A program made the position numbers and the translations under genes. 7,063 nt of DNA, taken from assembly GCA_018263495.1 (NCBI GenBank), contig JAANXC010000013.1, positions 1-7,063 of the forward strand, written 5' to 3'. Origin of the DNA: Nitrososphaerota archaeon (GTDB lineage: Archaea; Thermoproteota; Nitrososphaeria; Nitrososphaerales; Nitrosopumilaceae). Shown in pieces: positions 1 to 5,987 of the stretch; within the stretch, counting starts at the first letter, position 1, and every line of letters starts with the position of its first letter. The notes under the pieces are model-generated. The model worked only from the letters and a program-made list of their open reading frames with translations, was not told the DNA's origin and searched no databases.

Positions 1-139
1 ACGAACCTGGAATTCCCATACAAATAGGACAGATGTTTGTATTAGGTTCAAACTCCCTGTAATCAGCTTTACATGAACAAAACAACTTGCTTTCAAGCTT
101 TGTTAGCTGGCAATGTATCTCAAGACCAATTTTTGACAT
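1..139 (-). CDS. gatB: Asp-tRNA(Asn) amidotransferase subunit B, N-terminal part
   Basis: Partial gene; only the first 46 codons lie in the window and the rest continues beyond position 1. GatB is the tRNA-binding and kinase-side subunit of GatCAB. It phosphorylates the side-chain carboxylate of mischarged Asp-tRNA(Asn) with ATP and receives ammonia channelled from GatA. The translation opens MSKIGLEIHCQLTK, the family's typical start. It then shows Cys21 and Cys23 (CSC) and Cys37 and Cys40 (CPIC), the four-cysteine zinc site found in many GatB proteins, followed by MGIPG. The ATG shares its A with the last base of the gatA stop (TAATG), so translation is probably coupled. A good Shine-Dalgarno match (GAGGTG, complement of 148-153) lies 8 nt upstream inside gatA and fixes this start. 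The identification rests on N-terminal similarity known from the family. Confidence 0.93.
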   Translation of the reverse strand, partial: MSKIGLEIHCQLTKLESKLFCSCKADYREFEPNTNICPICMGIPGS

Positions 140-1587
140 TAGGCTGGCACCTCGGGTAAATCTACAGTTTTTTCTAATGCATACGCAGCCTGCAGCAATG
201 AATGCTCCTCTTCATGATTTGCCATTATTTGAATTCCAATAGGTAATCCGTTTGTAATTTTGTATGGTACTGATATTGCTGGAATTCCAGTAAGATTGGC
301 GGTAACCGTATTAAAATCAACCATCATAAATGATACAGGATCATTAATTTTTTCACCGAATTTGAATGGCTGTATAGGAACCGTTGGTGAGATTAGATAA
401 TCAAATTTTTCAAATACGTGTTTTATTTCAGCAGTTAGTTTAGATTTCACTTTTAATGCCTTTGAAAAATATTTTCCTGCATGCCCAGCAGATGGTACAA
501 AGCCACCAAGGATCATTCTTCTTATAACTTCAGGACCAAATTTGCTTCTCGCTTGTGATATGTATGAATTAAATTCAAACCCTGATGAATCGAATTCATA
601 TCCATATCTTATGTTGTCATATCTTGCGAGATTACTTCCCGCTTCTGTTGATGTTATAGTATAATATGCAGCAACCGCATAACGAACCATTTCTAATGAT
701 ATCTGCTCACAGTTTGCTCCAAGCTTTTCAAATGTTTTAATCGCATCATTGGTTGCATCTAGTACATCAGTACTAAGCCCATCAGGATTTGTCATTTCCG
801 TTACTATTCCAATTTTTTTCCCGTTTATACCAGCATCAATATTATTTAGATAATCTTGATTTTTGTTATCAACTGTTGTATTATCGTTAGAATCAATTCC
901 AGAAATTATGTTTAATAAGAATGCAGAATCTTCTACAGTTTTTGTCATAGGTCCTATTTGTTCAATGCTATTAGCATACGAAATAAGACCATAACGACTT
1001 ACTAACCCATATGTTGGTTTTAATCCAACCACAGAACAAAAGCTTGCTGGATTTCTAATTGAACCACCTGTATCTGAACCTAATGATGCAATGCATTCGT
1101 TTGCAGAAACTGATACTCCGCTTCCACCAGACGAACCGCCTGGAACATAATCTGCATTCCATGGATTTCTACTAGGTCCATATGCACTAAATTCTGTGCT
1201 AAGACCCATTGCAAACTCATCAAGATTTGTTTTCCCGATTATTATTGCATCTTCAGAATTTAGTTTATTAATTACGGTAGAGGTATATGGTGCAATAAAA
1301 TTTTCCAAAACTTTTGATGCACATGTAGTTTTTGAACCTTCTATGCAGATATTATCTTTAATAGATACAGGCATTCCATAACATTTCCCAACGTTTTGAT
1401 TCGATTTTATTTTAGTATCAATCTCTCGTGCATTTTTTATTGCTAGATCATTAACTCGTAAGAATGCATGAAGTTTTCCATCGACCTGACTGATTCGCTC
1501 AAGTGATTTTAAAGTAAATTCTTCTACAGTAAATTCACCATTCTTTATGCTGTTTATATAATTTAATGCAGAAATTCCTAAATCCAA
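139..1587 (-). CDS. gatA: Asp-tRNA(Asn) amidotransferase subunit A (amidase)
   Basis: Glutaminase subunit of GatCAB. It hydrolyses glutamine and passes ammonia through the complex to GatB, for conversion of Asp-tRNA(Asn) to Asn-tRNA(Asn) in the cytoplasm. The 482 residues are normal for the family. The amidase-signature Ser-cisSer-Lys triad is complete: Lys77 (in SIKDN), Ser152 (in GGSSGGSG, 150-157) and Ser176 (in SDTGGSIR, 171-178); their spacing matches well-studied bacterial GatA. The C-terminal part contains the usual FNTVTANLTGIPAISVP stretch (425-441). The start is TTG at 1587, one base after the gatC stop; no ATG nearby gives a better N-terminus and no clear Shine-Dalgarno precedes it, so translational coupling to gatC is likely. 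It is the third gene of aspS-gatC-gatA-gatB. Archaea use GatCAB mainly for Asn-tRNA, while GatDE makes Gln-tRNA, so the Asp-specific name is preferred; this is family knowledge, not directly visible. Confidence 0.96.
   Translation of the reverse strand: MDLGISALNYINSIKNGEFTVEEFTLKSLERISQVDGKLHAFLRVNDLAIKNAREIDTKIKSNQNVGKCYGMPVSIKDNICIEGSKTTCASKVLENFIAPYTSTVINKLNSEDAIIIGKTNLDEFAMGLSTEFSAYGPSRNPWNADYVPGGSSGGSGVSVSANECIASLGSDTGGSIRNPASFCSVVGLKPTYGLVSRYGLISYANSIEQIGPMTKTVEDSAFLLNIISGIDSNDNTTVDNKNQDYLNNIDAGINGKKIGIVTEMTNPDGLSTDVLDATNDAIKTFEKLGANCEQISLEMVRYAVAAYYTITSTEAGSNLARYDNIRYGYEFDSSGFEFNSYISQARSKFGPEVIRRMILGGFVPSAGHAGKYFSKALKVKSKLTAEIKHVFEKFDYLISPTVPIQPFKFGEKINDPVSFMMVDFNTVTANLTGIPAISVPYKITNGLPIGIQIMANHEEEHSLLQAAYALEKTVDLPEVPA
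148..153 (-). promoter_or_regulatory. Shine-Dalgarno site for gatB
   Basis: On the minus strand this reads GAGGTG, complementary to the conserved 16S rRNA 3' end, with 8 nt between it and the gatB ATG. It overlaps the last codons of gatA. I saw no comparable match ahead of gatA or the second tandem winged-helix gene, so gatB may be the one subunit gene here with strong independent initiation. Confidence 0.6.
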
Positions 1588-1588
1588 C

Positions 1589-1864
1589 TTAATTCAACTT
1601 TGGAGCCTTTACGTATTTTTCCTGATAGCTCTTCAGAAATTTCAATAAATTTTTATCATATTGATTGTATTTATCGTCCCTCAGTTTACCTAAATCAGTT
1701 TCTTGAACAATTATTTCTTCAGATTCAACATTGGCATCATCTAGAATATCAAAATATTCAAGCATTTTTTGCACTCTTTTAACATGATCACTATGATCTT
1801 CAAGATTAATTTTCATTAATTTTGCAACTTCAGAAATCTCTTCCTCATTAACCAAATTTTTCAC
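1589..1864 (-). CDS. gatC: Asp-tRNA(Asn) amidotransferase subunit C
   Basis: Small subunit that wraps around the GatA-GatB interface and stabilises the amidotransferase. The 91 residues are the usual length. The N-terminal segment ISEVAKLMKINLED (10-23) is the conserved first helix, followed by the helix around MLEYFDILDDANVE (34-47), as in other GatC proteins. The C-terminal third is lysine- and tyrosine-rich and less conserved. The start is GTG at 1864, directly abutting the aspS TAG stop (zero spacing). A GGTGA string overlaps the start codon itself, and a weak AGGT lies 11 nt upstream. Its position between aspS and gatA supports the call strongly, because GatC alone is a weakly conserved family. 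Confidence 0.92.
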   Translation of the reverse strand: MKNLVNEEEISEVAKLMKINLEDHSDHVKRVQKMLEYFDILDDANVESEEIIVQETDLGKLRDDKYNQYDKNLLKFLKSYQEKYVKAPKLN

Positions 1865-3175
1865 CTATGGTGTTAACCTATCAACATCCCTAGGATAAAA
1901 TGTTGTGTCGCGAATATTGTCTATACCGGTCAGTGCCATCATTAATCTTTCAAGACCAATTCCACATCCCGCATGCGGTGGAACACCATAATCAAAAACA
2001 CCTAGATGATAACCGAATGTATCTATCTTCATGCCCTTGTTTTTCATTCTATCTTCAAGCTCAGATTTTTTTGCAATTCTAGTACTACCAGAAGAAAGCT
2101 CCAAGTCTCCATACATTAAATCAAATGACTCAGAAATCTTAGGATTGTCATTGCTTACTTTGACGTAAAACGGCTTTGGGCCTACAGGCCAATCTTTGAT
2201 AAAGTAAAATCCAGTTATCCCAATTTTGTTTAATTGCGCTGGATACAAATCATCACCCCATTGACTCTTGGCACCAGTAGCTTGAATTTTTTCTAATAAA
2301 TCAGAATAAGTGTATTGTGGAATAGTATCTGAGATCTCAGGAATTGCAAATTCAACATCATCATTATCTTTAGAAAACTCCTGCATTGACAAAATTGTTT
2401 GTTTTATGATTTGCTCAATTCTACTCATCACGTCGTTATAATCAACATATGCTTCCTCAAAGTCGATGGATATTGCCTCAGACAAATGCCGGTTTGTTCT
2501 GGATGGTTCAGCTCGAAAGATTGGTGCGATCTCAAAAACTTTCTCAAAACTCATCGTTAACTGTTCCTTATACAACTGTGGGCTTTGAGCAAGAAATGCT
2601 TCTTTGTTGTAATAAAAAATTGGAAACAATGCTGCACCGCCTTCTGTGGCAGTGGCGATCATTTTTGGTGTGTTAATTTCAGTAAAATTTTGATCATAAA
2701 AATACTGACGTATTGATTTGAGTACATTACTTCGTGCTTTGAAAACTTGTTGCAGTGTATTACGACGTAAATCAATTGCTCTAATCTCAAGTCGTGTATC
2801 AATATTTTTTACAGTTTTTGCATGTGGATCAAATGGCGGAATCTTCTCAACAGATGAAAATATTCTAAGATCTTTTGGTGATATTTCTATTCCATTTGGT
2901 GCCTTTTCAGATGTTTTCACCGTTCCAATTAATCCTATAGAAGAATGCTCCTTCAGTTTGGATATGCTTTGAACCAGATCATCTGGACTTGAACCCTTTT
3001 TTGCAACAACCTGAATCGATCCCATTTTGTCTACAAGTGTTAGAAATGTAATGTTACCATGGCCTCTTATGCTGGAAATCCAACCCATTATTGTTACATC
3101 TGAACCTTCCATAGATGCGTCTAAGTCTTTTGAATAATGACTTCTACGCCATTCACCTAATTCAGTTTCAACCAT
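1865..3175 (-). CDS. aspS: Aspartyl-tRNA synthetase, archaeal type, probably non-discriminating
   Basis: Class II synthetase that charges aspartate onto tRNA(Asp) and, if non-discriminating, also onto tRNA(Asn). At 436 residues it has the compact archaeal/eukaryotic form without the bacterial GAD insertion. The N-terminal OB-fold anticodon-binding domain covers about 1-108 (GWISSIRGHGNITFL at 31-45). The catalytic domain has motif 1 around FTEINTPKMIATATEGGA (164-181), the aspartate-loop segment QSPQLYKE (198-205), motif 2 FRAEPSRTNRHLSE (220-233) with Arg221, and motif 3 GCGIGLERL (403-411) with Arg410. From memory of the Thermococcus structure work, discriminating enzymes carry Trp and Lys at two anticodon-loop positions. 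By my hand alignment these are Ser34 and Pro93 here, and Pro is the residue reported for non-discriminating archaeal enzymes. Co-location with gatCAB fits. The ATG at 3175 has a TATA-like element 26 nt upstream. Confidence 0.96.
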   Translation of the reverse strand: MVETELGEWRRSHYSKDLDASMEGSDVTIMGWISSIRGHGNITFLTLVDKMGSIQVVAKKGSSPDDLVQSISKLKEHSSIGLIGTVKTSEKAPNGIEISPKDLRIFSSVEKIPPFDPHAKTVKNIDTRLEIRAIDLRRNTLQQVFKARSNVLKSIRQYFYDQNFTEINTPKMIATATEGGAALFPIFYYNKEAFLAQSPQLYKEQLTMSFEKVFEIAPIFRAEPSRTNRHLSEAISIDFEEAYVDYNDVMSRIEQIIKQTILSMQEFSKDNDDVEFAIPEISDTIPQYTYSDLLEKIQATGAKSQWGDDLYPAQLNKIGITGFYFIKDWPVGPKPFYVKVSNDNPKISESFDLMYGDLELSSGSTRIAKKSELEDRMKNKGMKIDTFGYHLGVFDYGVPPHAGCGIGLERLMMALTGIDNIRDTTFYPRDVDRLTP

Positions 3176-3197
3176 TGCATCTCTTTTTAAATTTGAG

Positions 3198-3205
3198 TAT
3201 TTATT
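3198..3205 (-). promoter_or_regulatory. Probable TATA box of the aspS-gatCAB operon
   Basis: The minus strand reads AATAAATA here, centred about 26 nt upstream of the aspS ATG. That is the spacing expected for a leaderless archaeal transcript starting at or next to the start codon. The gap is very AT-rich and TTTAAAAA nearer the gene is an alternative, so confidence is moderate. Confidence 0.45.
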
Positions 3206-3224
3206 ATGATTTTTTTAGTATTTG

Positions 3225-3566
3225 TTAGTTAATTGTGAAATTAAGGTTTGGTGTAACTGAAACCCACATATTTGAACCATCAAAGAAGGTTGAGATTGTT
3301 TTTAATTTACTTAGATACACAAAATATTTCCCATCCTTGTTTAAGCCACCTGAAATTTTCAGCATTTTATTTTCCTGAAGAAATTGCAATCTTCGGTAAA
3401 CCGTGCTAATAGGAATATTTGTCGCTTTAGCAATTTCGACAGCAGTTTTAGGATTATCAATAATTGAAGAAATTATCCCAACACAAAATTGATCAGATAA
3501 GATTTGTAGGTAAATCTGCTTTCTTACATCATCCTTAATTGTAGTTGATGTTGTTGAAATTTGCAA
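3225..3566 (-). CDS. Small winged-helix DNA-binding protein, putative transcription regulator
   Basis: A 113-residue protein with one helix-turn-helix and wing, probably a cytoplasmic transcription factor; its target is unknown. Helix 2 is TAVEIAKATN (41-50), the recognition helix begins at PISTVYRRLQFL (52-63), and the wing follows at about 70-90 ending in FVYLSKLKTIS. Both the PxSxVYRxL recognition helix and the Y-x-S-[KR]-[IL] strand recur in the two tandem winged-helix genes downstream of purP, so the three appear related. The remaining C-terminus (91-113) is unique. TTG at 3566 is the only plausible start: an in-frame stop lies a few codons upstream and no ATG is near the N-terminus. A TATA box is correctly spaced for a leaderless TTG. 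The gene is divergent from the 68-residue gene and purP, and lies 49 nt ahead of aspS on the same strand without an evident T-rich terminator. Confidence 0.83.
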   Translation of the reverse strand: MQISTTSTTIKDDVRKQIYLQILSDQFCVGIISSIIDNPKTAVEIAKATNIPISTVYRRLQFLQENKMLKISGGLNKDGKYFVYLSKLKTISTFFDGSNMWVSVTPNLNFTIN

Positions 3567-3588
3567 TAATCGATCGGTGTGACACTAC

Positions 3589-3596
3589 TATAAATT
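3589..3596 (-). promoter_or_regulatory. TATA box of the divergent winged-helix gene
   Basis: The minus strand reads AATTTATA, with TTTATA centred about 26 nt upstream of the TTG start. This geometry predicts a leaderless mRNA and supports the unusual start codon. A short dyad, GTGTGACAC (3577-3585), sits between the TATA box and the start. Confidence 0.55.
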
Positions 3597-3644
3597 AGTT
3601 CCATTATTTTTCCACATTATTTAATAACCATTAAAAATTTTTAC

Positions 3645-3651
3645 TTATTTA
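3645..3651 (+). promoter_or_regulatory. Possible TATA box for the 68-residue gene and purP
   Basis: TTATTTA is centred 26 nt upstream of the TTG start at 3674, the same spacing seen at the other promoters in this window. The surroundings (3620-3670) are almost entirely A and T, so a chance match is possible. Confidence 0.4.
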
Positions 3652-3673
3652 CAATTAATATTGAATTAATACA

Positions 3674-3880
3674 TTGAATATAAAAGAAAAAGCAATTGCT
3701 CATATTGCTAGCGCAATTACTGTTTTTTCAATGCAACAAAATACTAATCAATTACCAAAAAACATCTCAATGGTAGATTTTATATTAAAAACTGTGCCTG
3801 AAGATATTAAACAAGATATTACAATTGAATTAATTGATAGCGTATTTTCATATATATCAGCCACACGTTCTGATACATAG
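3674..3880 (+). CDS. Uncharacterised 68-residue protein upstream of purP
   Basis: I do not recognise this protein. The 68 residues begin MNIKEKAIAHIASAITVFSM and end in FSYISATRSDT. It looks largely helical: an amphipathic helix at about 3-20, a short linker with Gln/Asn (21-29), and a second helical region with an acidic stretch (VPEDIKQD, 41-48). It has no signal peptide, no convincing membrane segment and no cysteines. TTG at 3674 is the only available start; an in-frame TGA stop lies four codons upstream. Its stop is 8 nt before the purP GTG, so the two genes are probably one transcript, and a role linked to purP is possible but unproven. The coding nature is supported by length, operon-like spacing and a TATA-to-start distance of 26 nt, not by homology. 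Confidence 0.6.
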   Translation: MNIKEKAIAHIASAITVFSMQQNTNQLPKNISMVDFILKTVPEDIKQDITIELIDSVFSYISATRSDT

Positions 3881-3888
3881 TTTCATAT

Positions 3889-4941
3889 GTGCATGTGCAT
3901 AATGTAATATTGCAATTGGTATCAGTAGCAACACTTGGTTCACACTGTGCCCTTCAAGTTTTAAAAGGTGCAAAAGATGAAGGATTTAAAACAATTCTTG
4001 TTTGTGAGAAAAAACGTGAAAAATTATACAGAAGATTCAAGTTTATTGATGAACTAATCATTGTTGAAAAATTTTCTGATATATTGAATCAAGAAATACA
4101 AGATAAACTCAAACAGCAAGATGCGATATTAATTCCTCATGGAACATTAATTGCGCAAATGAGCTCTGAAGAGATTGAATCTATTAACACACCAGTTTTT
4201 GGAAACAAATGGATTCTTAGATGGGAATCAGATAGAGAAATGAAAGAAAAACTCATGAGAGAAGCAGCTCTTCCAATGCCAAAACCAGTAACAGACCCAA
4301 AAGATATTGAAAAATTAGTAATTGTAAAAAGGCAAGGAGCTGCTGGGGGTAAAGGATATTTCATGGCAGCTAATGAAGAAGATTATAACACAAAAAGAAA
4401 TCAATTAATTTCTGAAGGAGTAATTTCAAAAGATGAAACCCTATACATTCAAGAATATGCAGCAGGGGTTTTAGCCTATTTACAATTCTTTTACTCACCA
4501 TTAACTAATGAATTAGAATTCTTTGGAGTTGATCAAAGACATGAATCAGATATTGAAGGTCTTGGAAGAATTCCATCAGAACAACAATTAAAATCAAAAA
4601 AGGTTCCATCCTTTAACGTAATTGGAAACAGTCCGCTAGTTTTGAGAGAATCATTATTAGATGAAGTGTATACGATGGCTGAAAATTTTGTAAAGGCATC
4701 TGCAAAACTTGTTCCGCCTGGAATGAACGGACCATTTTGTATAGAAGGTGTATACGATGAAAATGCACAGTTTAGTGCATTTGAATTTTCAGCTAGAATC
4801 GTAGCTGGAACAAACATCTTCATGAATGGTTCACCATACACTACTTTAATTTTTGATGAACCGATGAGTATGGGACGTCGTATTGCTAGAGAAATTAAAG
4901 AAGCAGATACAAATAATCAATTAAAAAACATTACAACATAA
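3889..4941 (+). CDS. purP: PurP-family ATP-grasp ligase (formate-dependent FAICAR synthetase)
   Basis: The family enzyme uses ATP and formate to formylate AICAR to FAICAR, the step before IMP, replacing the folate-dependent PurH transformylase in many archaea. The 350 residues align by eye along their length with archaeal PurP as I remember it. Matching segments are ATLGSH (14-19), FGNKWILRWES (104-114), the ATP-grasp strand with Lys147 and glycine loop GAAGGKGYF (150-158), FYSPL (201-205), GVDQRHESDIEGLGRIP (213-229), VPPGMNGPFC (275-284) and the metal-site region FEFSARIVAGTNIFMNG (298-314). The start is GTG at 3889 (a second GTG at 3895 is possible). The N-terminus is roughly ten residues shorter than methanogen PurP, and no standard start exists further upstream before a stop. 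PurP has paralogous subfamilies of uncertain activity, so the exact reaction is inferred. Confidence 0.9.
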   Translation: MHVHNVILQLVSVATLGSHCALQVLKGAKDEGFKTILVCEKKREKLYRRFKFIDELIIVEKFSDILNQEIQDKLKQQDAILIPHGTLIAQMSSEEIESINTPVFGNKWILRWESDREMKEKLMREAALPMPKPVTDPKDIEKLVIVKRQGAAGGKGYFMAANEEDYNTKRNQLISEGVISKDETLYIQEYAAGVLAYLQFFYSPLTNELEFFGVDQRHESDIEGLGRIPSEQQLKSKKVPSFNVIGNSPLVLRESLLDEVYTMAENFVKASAKLVPPGMNGPFCIEGVYDENAQFSAFEFSARIVAGTNIFMNGSPYTTLIFDEPMSMGRRIAREIKEADTNNQLKNITT

Positions 4942-4975
4942 TTTTAATTACGTGTACGAAATATTACAAATTACT

Positions 4976-4999
4976 TCTATTCTAAATTATTAGAATAGA
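4976..4999. repeat. Inverted repeat, 10-bp arms, ahead of the tandem winged-helix genes
   Basis: Perfect arms TCTATTCTAA (4976-4985) and TTAGAATAGA (4990-4999) are separated by ATTA. It lies 35 nt after the purP stop and 16 nt upstream of the TATA box of the next gene. It could be a dimeric operator or upstream activator site for the winged-helix proteins, or a hairpin at the end of purP mRNA. No U-run follows, which favours a binding site over a terminator. Confidence 0.7.
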
Positions 5000-5015
5000 G
5001 AATGATCAATATGCC

Positions 5016-5021
5016 TATATA
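5016..5021 (+). promoter_or_regulatory. TATA box of the tandem winged-helix operon
   Basis: TATATA is centred 23-24 nt before the ATG at 5042 and 26-27 nt before the second, in-frame ATG at 5045. The standard archaeal spacing therefore slightly favours initiation at 5045 on a leaderless transcript. Confidence 0.55.
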
Positions 5022-5041
5022 CATTATTAGTAAATCAAATT

Positions 5042-5374
5042 ATGATGAGGCATAAAATTACTCTTCCACAACTAAAAAAATATGATATAACTCAAAAAGT
5101 TATTATGGCTTTGGCAGATGCTGAATCAAGAGTAATTCTTTTTTCAATTATACGCAAAGGTAAAACAGCATCTGACCTTTCTGTATCATTAAAAATCCCA
5201 CTAAGTTCAGTTTATAAAAAATTATCAGATTTAGAAAATTTAACGCTTGTACGAGTAGAAAAAACTATTTTGTCAGAAAAAGGAAGACGCTTCAAGGTTT
5301 ATCGAAGTAGAATCAACAAGGCAGAAATATCCATTAAAAAACCAGAGCCAACGCTTTCACTATCTGCCAACTAA
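5042..5374 (+). CDS. Winged-helix DNA-binding protein, first of a tandem pair
   Basis: A 110-residue putative transcription regulator. An N-terminal helix (YDITQKVIMAL, 14-24) leads into the winged helix: helix 2 TASDLSVSLK (42-51), recognition helix from PLSSVYKKLSDLE (53-65), and a basic wing (KGRRFKVYRSRI, 80-91). The C-terminus ends in KAEISIKKPEP plus a short tail. By hand count about 40 of 85 core residues are identical to the next gene, so the pair arose by tandem duplication. The divergent winged-helix gene at 3225-3566 shares the recognition-helix pattern and the wing strand. ATG occurs at both 5042 and 5045; TATA spacing suggests the second may be used. It is followed after 5 nt by its paralogue, so both are probably cotranscribed. 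The ligand and target genes are unknown; a palindrome upstream of its promoter is a candidate autoregulatory site. Confidence 0.88.
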   Translation: MMRHKITLPQLKKYDITQKVIMALADAESRVILFSIIRKGKTASDLSVSLKIPLSSVYKKLSDLENLTLVRVEKTILSEKGRRFKVYRSRINKAEISIKKPEPTLSLSAN

Positions 5375-5379
5375 TTATT

Positions 5380-5724
5380 ATGAAAGGTATACTTCCAAAA
5401 CCAACGCTGCTGGAACTTGATGAATATGATATTAATCAGCGTGTTATAGAAGCGCTTACAACTACTTGTTCACACGCAGTATTATTTTCGATTGTAAATG
5501 TTGAAAAAGATGCAGTAGAAATAGCTAATGAATTACAGATTTCGTTATCAAGCACTTACAAAGCACTAACAAATCTGGAAAAATTATCTTTAGTAGAAAT
5601 TCAAAGGTTCAAAATTACAGATGATGGTAAAAAAATTAAGATGTACCGCAGTAGGATTAAAAAAGCAGATATTTCTATTAATGAGAATAATTCAAAAGTA
5701 TTACTTTATCCAAATAACTATTAA
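5380..5724 (+). CDS. Winged-helix DNA-binding protein, second of a tandem pair
   Basis: A 114-residue paralogue of the preceding gene, with the same layout: N-terminal helix (YDINQRVIEAL, 16-26), helix 2 AVEIANELQ (45-53), recognition helix from SLSSTYKALTNLE (55-67), wing at about 72-93 ending KMYRSRI, then KADISI. It differs by carrying a single cysteine (Cys30) in the turn before helix 1' and a tyrosine/asparagine-ending tail. Conservation is highest at the recognition-helix SS-x-Y-K core and the YRSRI-x-KA-[ED]-ISI strand, suggesting that DNA contacts and dimer surface are maintained while the rest diverges. It starts at ATG 5380, 5 nt after the upstream stop, with no Shine-Dalgarno evident. 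It ends 18 nt from the convergent cbtB stop. The regulatory target is not deducible from sequence. Confidence 0.87.
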   Translation: MKGILPKPTLLELDEYDINQRVIEALTTTCSHAVLFSIVNVEKDAVEIANELQISLSSTYKALTNLEKLSLVEIQRFKITDDGKKIKMYRSRIKKADISINENNSKVLLYPNNY

Positions 5725-5729
5725 AAATC

Positions 5730-5744
5730 AATTCAACTTGAATT
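5730..5744. repeat. 15-bp palindrome between convergent genes
   Basis: AATTCAA, a central C, then TTGAATT form a perfect 7-bp-arm dyad in the 18-nt gap between the convergent winged-helix and cbtB genes, running into the cbtB stop codon. As RNA it could only form a weak 5-bp stem, so a role as bidirectional terminator is uncertain; a protein-binding site or chance are alternatives. Confidence 0.4.
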
Positions 5745-5958
5745 AATGACAAGGAAATCCTGCTGCATGCCTCATATCATGAGTAAGTTCATGCAGAAAT
5801 TGTTCGGTAAAAGATGATTCGCCATATATTATACTAAAAATATGACCTTGATCGAACCCAACAATAAACAATCCAATAACAAATACTGAAGCAAGAATAG
5901 CCAATGCAACTTTTGGAACAGTATTGATAAACTTGGTTGTTTGGACTAAAAATGACAT
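5743..5958 (-). CDS. cbtB: CbtB-like small membrane protein, predicted cobalt transporter subunit
   Basis: A 71-residue protein with one strong transmembrane helix (about 15-36, PKVALAILASVFVIGLFIVG) and a short histidine-rich C-terminal tail. The tail has His56, His60, His64, Cys70 and His71 in the pattern HELTHDMRHAAGFPCH, which I recognise as the hallmark of the CbtB family, predicted with multi-spanning CbtA to import cobalt for cobalamin synthesis. The His/Cys cluster is a plausible metal-binding site; transport itself is a prediction from gene context in bacteria, not proven. Length and single helix fit the family. No cbtA is adjacent: the downstream neighbour is convergent and the upstream neighbour divergent, so this gene appears monocistronic. 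The ATG at 5958 has a TATA box 26 nt upstream, giving a leaderless mRNA. Thaumarchaea make cobalamin, consistent with a cobalt role. Confidence 0.82.
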   Translation of the reverse strand: MSFLVQTTKFINTVPKVALAILASVFVIGLFIVGFDQGHIFSIIYGESSFTEQFLHELTHDMRHAAGFPCH

Positions 5959-5980
5959 AATATCACTGCACTAAAATCGA

Positions 5981-5987
5981 TATTTAA
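5981..5987 (-). promoter_or_regulatory. TATA box of cbtB
   Basis: The minus strand reads TTAAATA, centred 26 nt upstream of the cbtB ATG. It is one of the clearest promoter elements here. The adjoining upstream bases, where TFB would contact the BRE, form a 14-bp dyad. Confidence 0.6.

Noticed and set aside
1196..2972. Several plus-strand open frames of 60-84 codons opposite gatA, gatC and aspS
   Set aside because: Each is covered by a gene with catalytic motifs on the other strand; their translations look like random antisense sequence.
3567..3673. Possible tRNA or small RNA gene in the divergent gap
   Set aside because: No cloverleaf arms, T-loop or GC-rich stem is visible; the sequence is explained by two AT-rich promoters.
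4137..4841. Two minus-strand open frames (75 and 102 codons) within purP
   Set aside because: They are antisense shadows of a strongly conserved ATP-grasp coding sequence and have no promoter or family resemblance.
4942..4945. TTTT right after the purP stop as a terminator
   Set aside because: Four T residues in such AT-rich DNA are not distinctive and no longer U-run follows.
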